DNA of 64,000 nt, from the NCBI GenBank assembly GCA_966095765.1, contig CBHTSZ010000004.1, positions 82,991 through 146,990 on the forward strand, given 5' to 3'. The position numbers and the translations under genes were made by a program. A model generated the notes under the pieces. The model was not told the DNA's origin and made no database searches. It saw nothing but the letters and a program-made list of their open reading frames with translations. How positions within the stretch are numbered: position 1 is the first letter of the stretch; every line of letters begins with the position of its first letter. Positions 49,657-56,399 of this stretch are shown here, piece by piece. Origin of the DNA: CBHTSZ01 sp966095765 (GTDB lineage: Bacteria; Patescibacteriota; Saccharimonadia; Saccharimonadales; Saccharimonadaceae).

Positions 49657-50682
49657 ATGACAAAAGCACTTCGTGGCATTAACCTTGGTGGCTGGCTGGT
49701 GGCAGAGCGGTGGATGACACCGGAGTTGTTTGCTGATATTGAGGGCGATGGCGAGATCGCACTGGTCAATGAGCTTGGGTTTGAAGCAGCACGAGCTCGC
49801 CTAAAGAAGCATCGAGACACGTTCATAACAGAGGAGGATTTCGTAGCTATCAAGGAGCAGGGGTTTGATTTCGTGCGGCTTCCTGTTGGCTACTGGCTGT
49901 TTGAGGAGACTGACGACTTTATAGATGGCGAGGACTATATTCGGAGCGCATTTACATGGGCGAGCCAGAACCATCTAGGGGTGGTGCTGGACTTCCACGG
50001 CTTACAGGGTTCGCAGAACGGTTACGACCATAGCGGACAGCCGGGTAAAATACGCCTCTATCGCCGCCATAACCGTAAACGTGCTCTCCGTACCTTGGAA
50101 TATCTCTGTAGGGCGTATGGGAAAGAGGAGGCGCTCATAGGCTTCGAGATTATCAATGAGCCGCAAATACGGCTATGGCTGTACGATTGGTGGCGGGTGT
50201 TCGGGTTCTATAGCCGTGCCGTGAGGCTCGCAGAAAGTCTGCTGCGGCCGGAAACAAAGATCATAGTCAGTGATGCATTTCATCCGGTAAAGATGGCTAG
50301 GGCGCTTGCAAGAAAGGGTTATAGCCACCGGGTCGTTATGGATATGCATCTGTATCGGATGTTCGGGGAGAGACATCAGGACATGCGGCATCCAGAGCAC
50401 GTAGCGGGAGTAGAGCAGGAGTGGCACGAGACCTTGTCGCAGGTTACGAAATTTGTACCAGTAATGATTGGTGAATGGAGTGCCGCGCTGCCCGCCGCAG
50501 CGTATCGTGAGATTGATAAAGATAAAGAAGTAGCCTGCGTGAAATACTTCCACTCCCAGCAGAAGCTTTTTGATGAGATGAGTTGGGCGCATAGCTACTG
50601 GTCCTATAAGGCGCCTACGCAGGGCGTATGGGATTTTCGAAAGATCTCAGAACTAGTCCGTAAACACGGGATGAATATCTGA
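49657..50682 (+). CDS. Glycoside hydrolase family 5 (exo-beta-1,3-glucanase-like)
   Basis: The 341-aa (beta/alpha)8 enzyme starts RGINLGGWLVAERWMTP, as in GH5 exo-1,3-glucanases. Acid/base Glu is in FEIINEP (~170), nucleophile Glu in VMIGEWS (~271), and VRLPVGYWLF and VVLDFHGLQGSQNG are conserved substrate-site blocks. There is no signal peptide or membrane helix, so it should act inside the cell, perhaps on imported oligosaccharides or storage glycan. The start sits 7 nt behind the -10 box. Flanked by terminators; a single-gene unit. Confidence 0.9.
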   Translation: MTKALRGINLGGWLVAERWMTPELFADIEGDGEIALVNELGFEAARARLKKHRDTFITEEDFVAIKEQGFDFVRLPVGYWLFEETDDFIDGEDYIRSAFTWASQNHLGVVLDFHGLQGSQNGYDHSGQPGKIRLYRRHNRKRALRTLEYLCRAYGKEEALIGFEIINEPQIRLWLYDWWRVFGFYSRAVRLAESLLRPETKIIVSDAFHPVKMARALARKGYSHRVVMDMHLYRMFGERHQDMRHPEHVAGVEQEWHETLSQVTKFVPVMIGEWSAALPAAAYREIDKDKEVACVKYFHSQQKLFDEMSWAHSYWSYKAPTQGVWDFRKISELVRKHGMNI

Positions 50683-50695
50683 TTTAGGGCATTAA

Positions 50696-50726
50696 AAAAC
50701 AGCCGTCTGCGAGGAACGGCTGTTTT
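50696..50726 (+). terminator. Terminator after the GH5 gene
   Basis: 11-bp stem (50696-50706 with 50716-50726), A-run and T-run flanks. Confidence 0.92.
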
Positions 50727-50759
50727 AAGATTTGGTTTTCTTTTGTCTTTTGGTTTTTG

Positions 50760-50788
50760 GTTCCTGAGTAAGTTTTGTATTCAGGAAC
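50760..50788 (+). repeat. GTTCCTGA inverted repeat
   Basis: 8-bp perfect arms (50760-50767 and 50781-50788) in an AT-rich stretch. It could be a protein site or a second weak terminator. Confidence 0.4.
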
Positions 50789-50923
50789 TACCTCTAATAT
50801 AGTCCGGTAAAACGCTTGTGTCAACAGTATTTTTTACTATTCATTTTCTGTGGAAAACTAACTACTTTATGGCATATGTAGTGTTCAGGAAGGGGAGTAG
50901 ACGCTAGGCCTTTATAAAATACT

Positions 50924-51370
50924 CATGCAGTGGGTCGTGGAGGTTATTACGCGGGCATATTCTGAAAAAGAAAGGGCGCGGAGGACCGGGATGTTACACA
51001 GGTTGGTGCTCGTAAGCCTCCATCGTCTTAACTTGTATGCAGCATAAATAGTGGCTATCGTTCATTTGGCTTCGCCATGGGTGAAGCGCAGGGGTGTTAG
51101 GCAGTGTGAGGGCGGGGCGGGGTGAGGATCGGCTAGTAATATACGTGCGGCCTGTCGGGTGAAAGGGCTGGGAGGCAATCCCTTGGGCGGGGATATCCAT
51201 GAAGTGCCGAGCGGACGTGTCCGTGGCTTGCTTTGGTGTGACCCGCTGCTTTACGTCGCTGGATGCTCTAAACGGAAGGACTTATCGGCAAGAACTCGGC
51301 AGGTGGCCTAATGGACGAAACCTTTAGACGAGGGAGCAGAGGGCGTAGCGATAGCGAGCAGATGCTGCAT
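50924..51370 (+). ncRNA. Candidate large structured RNA, about 450 nt
   Basis: A GC-rich island without a plausible frame lies in the 50.69-51.95 kb gap, behind a TATAAA box at 50913. Its ends pair (ATGCAG 50925-50930 with CTGCAT 51365-51370). Internal helices include TGGAGG/CCTCCA (50938-50943 with 51017-51022), TTACG/CGTAA (50947-50951 with 51011-51015), the 8-bp GCTTCGCC/GGTGAAGC hairpin (51069-51087), AAGGG/CCCTT (51163-51184) and GCC-CGGA/TCCG-GGC around 51207-51227. A 9-bp hairpin GGCTTATTG/CAATAAGCC (51389-51416) follows. It matches no RNA class I know. Confidence 0.35.
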
Positions 51371-51388
51371 TTGTGTCGTATGTTTTGA

Positions 51389-51416
51389 GGCTTATTGTAG
51401 TGAGTATCAATAAGCC
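51389..51416 (+). terminator. Hairpin closing the candidate RNA region
   Basis: 9-bp perfect stem with a 10-nt loop and no T-run behind it; it may be a processing or boundary element rather than a terminator. Confidence 0.4.
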
Positions 51417-51645
51417 AAGCGGCTTTCATTGAGCAATGACGATGTAACTTTTATTTGTAGATGTAAAAACAACGAAAATAAATAACAGATACAAAACATG
51501 AGCAATTTAGATATGTAGTTTATAAAACAATAAAAATATTTACCACAAGCATTGACTTGGAAGCATGAGCGTGATAAAAAGGTACTAAGCTTTTGAACAC
51601 GAAAAAGTAAAACAAAAGCTTCGCACCTTCCACATAATCTCAATC
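51417..51645. other. AT-rich stretch without gene
   Basis: About 230 bp with low GC compared with the island before it. A 93-aa frame on - lacks a ribosome site and looks random. I see no RNA gene here. Confidence 0.5.
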
Positions 51646-51715
51646 GTTTGGTAATGTTCTGGTAACACTCCATGTGCCTCCAAAACACAAATAGCGTTAC
51701 CTATCATTACCAAAC
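51646..51715. repeat. Nested perfect inverted repeat
   Basis: GTTTGGTAATG (51646-51656) and CATTACCAAAC (51705-51715) form an 11-bp perfect outer arm. GGTAAC (51661-51666) and GTTACC (51696-51701) form an inner arm. It may be a cruciform, an attachment or protein site, or the remnant of an element end. Confidence 0.6.
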
Positions 51716-51750
51716 AAAAACGCGTAGAGCAGTCAGCTGTTTGGGTTCGC

Positions 51751-51945
51751 TTAAACGGTAAGCTCCGCGGAGATTAAGCTCCGAGACTTCATATCGAAGT
51801 TGAAGAGCGGTCAGTCGCCTTGAGCGACAGACTGCCTCCGAAGCACGCGCCCTAATTAAACCAGTGGCGGATGTCGCTTTCTCAGGCATATAAGTTTGTC
51901 GCTCAGGCATTTTTTTCTTCTAGAGCAGTGAGGGTAGTAGGATAA
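51751..51945. repeat. Short repeats before the membrane-protein gene
   Basis: TAAGCTCCG occurs twice about 24 bp apart near 51750-51782, around the palindrome CTCCGCGGAG. ACTTC/GAAGT forms a small hairpin. CTCAGGCAT occurs twice, near 51881 and 51902, the second followed by a T-run. No gene is seen. Confidence 0.45.
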
Positions 51946-51950
51946 AGGGT

Positions 51951-52352
51951 ATGAATAAATTGCTAAAGACGTTTGTCTACACATCGTGGCTTTGGCTGTT
52001 TTTAATACTCTTAGGGGTGATGAATACAGTAGATCCGATCTCGGCGGGACCGCTTGGGATCTTGTTTGTGTTTGTTCTCATCTACCTGATCGTAGCGAGC
52101 TTGCTATTTACCATCCTGCACTGGGGCGTGCGTTTCGTGAGCAGTCAGATCGTTAAGTACAATAAGCGCGTCACAATACGGGCCTATAAGATGGGCGTGC
52201 GTAAGGCGTATTATATCGCGAGCGCTGTAGCATTCGGTCCGGTATTGCTACTCGCACTGAACTCTGTCCGGCAGCTCAAGCCGACCGATATCTTGCTGGT
52301 CGGCGTGTTTTTGGTGCTGGCGATTTTCTACATTTCTAAGCGTGAAGCATAG
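51951..52352 (+). CDS. Membrane protein, 133 aa, four helices
   Basis: Hydrophobic segments near 13-27, 33-60, 85-103 and 110-130 with a basic cytoplasmic loop (SSQIVKYNKRVTIRAYKMGVRK). No family recognised. AAAGGG precedes the ATG. It opens the block that contains the conjugation-like ATPase and may belong to it. Confidence 0.7.
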   Translation: MNKLLKTFVYTSWLWLFLILLGVMNTVDPISAGPLGILFVFVLIYLIVASLLFTILHWGVRFVSSQIVKYNKRVTIRAYKMGVRKAYYIASAVAFGPVLLLALNSVRQLKPTDILLVGVFLVLAIFYISKREA

Positions 52353-52385
52353 GCATTTTTCACCTCGCGTTGGTCATGACGTCTA

Positions 52386-52394
52386 TGCTATACT
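52386..52394 (+). promoter_or_regulatory. Extended -10 promoter of the ATPase operon
   Basis: TGC TATACT ends 9 nt before ATG 52404; leaderless. Confidence 0.65.
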
Positions 52395-52403
52395 TACCCC
52401 TAT

Positions 52404-52838
52404 ATGGAGCCTCAATTACCGTCACCATCTCATTCACCAGAGAACGGTCCGGCTCACTTCCGCGGGGGTGAGACTTTTCCTGCTGTAAATCAGCCGGAAA
52501 AGATGCCGCAAGCTCCCGAAAAACAGGAGACACGTGAACAGCATACTGGCGGCCCAGCAGGTGATCCGGCTGTCGTAGCGCAGCCAGCGCCCGTATTACC
52601 GCCACTACCGGCTATGCCTGCGGCTTCGCCAGCGGTACCTGCTGTAGACGACACCAACCCATCAGCTGCAGCTGACGAAGACTTGATCGAAAAAGAATGG
52701 GTAGAGAAGGCAAAGAAGGTCGTTGCTGAAACGAAGCACGACCCGTATCTGCAGGGACAAGAGGTGAGTAAGCTGCAGGCCGACTACCTCAAAAAGCGTT
52801 ACGGCAAGATCGTCAACCTACCCTCAGACGGGGCATAA
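52404..52838 (+). CDS. Proline-rich soluble protein upstream of the TraD-like ATPase, 144 aa
   Basis: Residues 1-95 are disordered, rich in Pro, Ala and Gln. The last ~50 residues form a charged helical domain (EKEWVEKAKKVVAETKHDPYLQG, LQADYLKKRYGKIV). It sits 9 nt before the ATPase gene, so it is probably an adaptor or assembly factor for that ATPase. No family recognised by name. Confidence 0.7.
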   Translation: MEPQLPSPSHSPENGPAHFRGGETFPAVNQPEKMPQAPEKQETREQHTGGPAGDPAVVAQPAPVLPPLPAMPAASPAVPAVDDTNPSAAADEDLIEKEWVEKAKKVVAETKHDPYLQGQEVSKLQADYLKKRYGKIVNLPSDGA

Positions 52839-52847
52839 GGGGCGGCT

Positions 52848-55757
52848 GTGGTAGATATTATCCTCGTTGTCCTTGTCGTCTTGGCTATTAGCGGCGGTAT
52901 CGTCGGTTTCTTTTACTGGCAGTACCAGAAAGTGCTGCGGGAAGCGAAGAATTACGAACGTGGCCTCAAGATGGTGCCACTGCTTATCCATATCCCACCA
53001 GCAAGTGATGATATTGAAGCAGGTGGTCGTGACGAACGCGACATAACGGAAGAGACGATTTCCCAGGCGCAGGTAATGTACAACATTATCGCGAGCACCG
53101 TTACTAAAGGCTTTAAGAGCAAGCTCTACGGACAGCGTCATCTGTCATTTGAGATTATCGGCGCCAAGGGGCTGATCCACTACTATGTAGTCGTACCGAT
53201 GGCCCTTCTCGATGTCGTCCAGCAGGCTGTCGCTGCTGCGTATCCTGCAGCCCGCCTTGAAGAGGTGGAGGAGCACAATATATTTAGCAAGGTCGGTAAG
53301 ATTAGTGCCACGATCGGTGGCGAACTGACGCTTAAGACCAATTACGCATACCCGATCGCAACATTCCAAGAATCAAAGCGCGATGCGATGCGCGCCATCC
53401 TTAATGCGCTTGCAGTAGCAGGTCGCGAAGATGGTGTTGGTATCCAGATACTTGTACGTCCCGCGCCTGAAGGGTGGACGAAGAACGTGGTTGCAGCTGC
53501 ACAGAAGATTCGCAAGGACAAGGGCGTAAAGTCGAGCGGCGTTGGTGGCGTTGCCCCTAAGGATCTCCTCGAAGCGCTCTGGAAAGCACCGGAGCAGAAA
53601 GAAGCCAAGCCCGAAGATAGACAGCTCACCAATCTCGAGCAGGCAACCGTGGATGCTCTCGAAGACAAGACTCGTCACCCGGGCTATGAGGTTTTGATCA
53701 GGGTTGTTGCCTCAAGCAACACAGCGGCACGTTCGCAAGTGCTCCTCAAAAACGTTGTTGCGGCATTTGCGTTGTTTGATAGCCCAGGCAAGAACGGTTT
53801 CAAGTTTAACCTCGCTAAAAATATCGAGTCGTTCGTGACTTCCTTTATCTTCCGTTTCTTCCCGCAAGATATCCGCCAGAACATCCTGAACAGTGTCGAA
53901 CTTGCAACGATATTCCACCTACCAGATCAACGAAACATACCGACGTCGCAATTACAACGACAGGCCTCAAAGCAAGTGGACGGTCCACACCAACTCCTGA
54001 ACGAGGGATTCTTGCTAGGCTACAACGTCTACCGTGGAGTAAAGAAAGAGATCCGCCTCAGTACTAACGACCGTCGTCGTCATACCTACATCATCGGACA
54101 AACTGGTACCGGTAAGTCAAAGCTGCTTGAGAACTTGGCGCTTCAGGACATGCTCGACGGCAAGGGCTTTGCCTTTATTGACCCGCACGGCGACTCGGCA
54201 GAAGCATTGCTAGGTATGGTACCGAAAGAACGCGTCGAGGATGTTATCTACTTCAATCCAGCTGATATGGAAAACCCGCTTGGTCTTAACTTGTTTGAGT
54301 TTGAGACGCCAGACCAGCGCGACTTCCTCGTCCAGGAAGCAATTGCGATGCTGTATCGTCTCTACGACCCAGGCCACACTGGTATCATTGGCCCTCGCTA
54401 CGAGCACTGGTTCCGCAACGCGGCACTGACGATCATGAGTGATCCGGCGGGAAGTAGCTTTATCGATATCCCTCAGGTATTTAATGACGACGCGTTCGCA
54501 AAAGAGAAGATCAAGCATGTGACAGACCAGACCGTCCTTGACTTTTGGAACAAGGAGATGGCTCAGACGAGTGACTATCACAAGTCCGAGGTTCTCGGTT
54601 GGTTCGTGAGTAAATTCGGTGCTTTCCTGTCAAACGAGATGATGCGCAACATCATCGGACAAACCAAGTCCGGCTTTGATCTTCGTGACATCATGGACAA
54701 CAAGAAGATCCTGCTGGTGAATCTGTCGAAGGGTAAAACGGGTGAGCTCAACTCGCAGCTGCTCGGTATGATCTTTGTGATGAAGTTCCAGGCTGCAGCA
54801 ATGGGTAGGGCAGATATACCCGAAGATCAGCGTGTTGATTTCGCCCTGTATGTAGATGAGTTCCAGAACTTTGCAACCGATAGTTTCGAGTCGATCCTAT
54901 CTGAGGCTCGTAAGTATCGCCTCAATCTCATCCTTGCAAACCAGTTCGTCTCACAGCTTACCGACAAGATCCGCGAGGCGATCATCGGTAACGTGGGTAC
55001 TGTGATATCAGGTCGCATTGGCACAACCGACGCCGAGTTGATGGCAAAGAAATTTATACCTGTCTTTGATGCGGAGGATCTCACGAAGCTACCAAACTAC
55101 GAGGGTGTCGCAGTGGCGCAGATCAATGGTGTACCTTCAGCGCCGTTCAGCATGGCGTTCCCGCCAGTCCTCGGCCATCCAAACCCGCAGCTCGCTGACG
55201 CTCTCAGGAAGCTCTCAGCGGCCAAGTATGGCAAACCACGGCAGGAAGTCGAGCGAGAGATATTCGCGCGTCTGAGAGCCGGAGACATTGCCAAGGAGGC
55301 AAAAAAGAAGGCATTTGAGGAGCGTATGGGCGCTGCGAAGGACGGAGCACCAGGTTCAGGCTCTTCATTCTTGGACGAATGGCTTGCGAAGCGTAAGCAG
55401 CTGCAGCAGAATGCTCCAGCGCCAAAACCTGCTCCTACTCCTACTCCAGCGCCGCAGCCCATCGAGCCTAAGCCTGCTGATGAGCGCCTGAGCAAGCTCA
55501 AGTCTACGCTCGGTCAGGAAGAGGTGGTAAAGCAGCGAGATGCTGCTGCTCAGCAGCTTGCCGAACGTCAGCGGCTTGAGCAAGAGCTCGCAGCTACCCA
55601 AAAGAAAATCAGAGAAGAGAAGGCGAACGCTGAAGCCGAGGTCCTTGCGACAAAACCGCAGCCTGAGGCTATCGACGACTTCTCAAGTGATGACGAGATC
55701 TTTATTGACCTTCATGGTAACTTGCATCACAAGTCCGATGCAAAGATAGAAGAGTAG
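52848..55757 (+). CDS. Conjugation/type IV secretion-like ATPase (TraD/VirB4-related), 969 aa
   Basis: Membrane-anchored DNA-pump-type ATPase. One helix (~4-24) is followed by a ~350-residue domain facing the cytoplasm, Walker A GQTGTGKSKLL (~416), DPHGDSAE, and a Walker B-like LYVDEFQN (~665), then QFVSQL and GRIGTTDAELM as in TraD/TraG coupling proteins. The tail (~860-969) is Pro-rich and coiled. Start is GTG 52848. No relaxase, mating-pair or T-DNA gene is nearby, so it may act in protein or DNA transfer at the cell surface or in DNA uptake. Highly conserved positions suggest it is active. Confidence 0.85.
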   Translation: MVDIILVVLVVLAISGGIVGFFYWQYQKVLREAKNYERGLKMVPLLIHIPPASDDIEAGGRDERDITEETISQAQVMYNIIASTVTKGFKSKLYGQRHLSFEIIGAKGLIHYYVVVPMALLDVVQQAVAAAYPAARLEEVEEHNIFSKVGKISATIGGELTLKTNYAYPIATFQESKRDAMRAILNALAVAGREDGVGIQILVRPAPEGWTKNVVAAAQKIRKDKGVKSSGVGGVAPKDLLEALWKAPEQKEAKPEDRQLTNLEQATVDALEDKTRHPGYEVLIRVVASSNTAARSQVLLKNVVAAFALFDSPGKNGFKFNLAKNIESFVTSFIFRFFPQDIRQNILNSVELATIFHLPDQRNIPTSQLQRQASKQVDGPHQLLNEGFLLGYNVYRGVKKEIRLSTNDRRRHTYIIGQTGTGKSKLLENLALQDMLDGKGFAFIDPHGDSAEALLGMVPKERVEDVIYFNPADMENPLGLNLFEFETPDQRDFLVQEAIAMLYRLYDPGHTGIIGPRYEHWFRNAALTIMSDPAGSSFIDIPQVFNDDAFAKEKIKHVTDQTVLDFWNKEMAQTSDYHKSEVLGWFVSKFGAFLSNEMMRNIIGQTKSGFDLRDIMDNKKILLVNLSKGKTGELNSQLLGMIFVMKFQAAAMGRADIPEDQRVDFALYVDEFQNFATDSFESILSEARKYRLNLILANQFVSQLTDKIREAIIGNVGTVISGRIGTTDAELMAKKFIPVFDAEDLTKLPNYEGVAVAQINGVPSAPFSMAFPPVLGHPNPQLADALRKLSAAKYGKPRQEVEREIFARLRAGDIAKEAKKKAFEERMGAAKDGAPGSGSSFLDEWLAKRKQLQQNAPAPKPAPTPTPAPQPIEPKPADERLSKLKSTLGQEEVVKQRDAAAQQLAERQRLEQELAATQKKIREEKANAEAEVLATKPQPEAIDDFSSDDEIFIDLHGNLHHKSDAKIEE

Positions 55758-55767
55758 TAAGACATAA

Positions 55768-55799
55768 AAAATACCCTCCAGGCCTAGGAGGGTATTTTT
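55768..55799. terminator. Bidirectional terminator between the ATPase and the convergent gene
   Basis: 12-bp stem AAAATACCCTCC / GGAGGGTATTTT with a 7-nt loop; T-runs on both strands. Confidence 0.9.
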
Positions 55800-55809
55800 A
55801 AGCTGCTCA

Positions 55810-56388
55810 CTAGCTGCGCTTCGTCGTAAACATGAGACGGGCGTAATCATAGATAAGGCCGAGTGCCCAACCCACAAAGAAGGTGCCGATGGTTTCAAAT
55901 CCAGAGAGGCGGTATCCGTACTGTTTGGCGACTAGGAACACAAAGAGTGTCAAAAACGTTGCCGCCACACTACCGGCTAGAACAGCATTCGGCCGCGCGG
56001 CAGTCGTACCGATTGCGTCACTGACGCGTTCAACCGTCTTGTTGTGGATGACCTTGCTAAATGTGCGGGAAGGGGCGCTCATTTCTGAGCGGATTTGCCG
56101 CATCGTCGCTGCATAGCTTGCCTCGCGCTGGCGTTTCGTCGCATGAGTTGCCGATGGGGTGCCGTCGGTGTTGCCGCGGCGTTGTTCAGCGCCTCCGGCT
56201 TCTCGACTCATGAGAGCCTCTTTATTGGCTTCGGCACGTGCCTCGGCGGCACGTTCAGCTTGTTGTTCGGGAGAGGCTTCAACAGAGCGCTCAGCCTGCT
56301 TCAACAACTCCTTGGAACGTTCTGCGGCTGCCGATTGTGACTCAACGCCTTGTTCACCAGATGATTTTAGTACTTCAGGACTACTCAT
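55810..56388 (-). CDS. Coiled-coil membrane protein, 192 aa
   Basis: An N-terminal ~100-residue acidic, Ala/Glu/Arg-rich, probably coiled or disordered region precedes two C-terminal membrane helices (~138-155 and ~165-182). TAAGGAG precedes the ATG. It follows the LPKTG protein gene by 11 nt in the same direction, so the two form an operon; it could be its membrane partner. No family recognised. Confidence 0.7.
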   Translation of the reverse strand: MSSPEVLKSSGEQGVESQSAAAERSKELLKQAERSVEASPEQQAERAAEARAEANKEALMSREAGGAEQRRGNTDGTPSATHATKRQREASYAATMRQIRSEMSAPSRTFSKVIHNKTVERVSDAIGTTAARPNAVLAGSVAATFLTLFVFLVAKQYGYRLSGFETIGTFFVGWALGLIYDYARLMFTTKRS

Positions 56389-56399
56389 ATCTCCACTCC

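Noticed and set aside
51121..51150. 16S rRNA fragment (GCTAGTAAT word) in the structured RNA
   Set aside because: Only about ten bases match and the neighbouring sequence does not follow 16S.
51407..51688. 93-aa frame on the - strand
   Set aside because: Composition follows the AT-rich DNA and no start site is convincing.
51707..51910. 67-aa frame on the - strand
   Set aside because: It lies in repeat-rich spacer, has no ribosome site or promoter of quality, and shows no family features.
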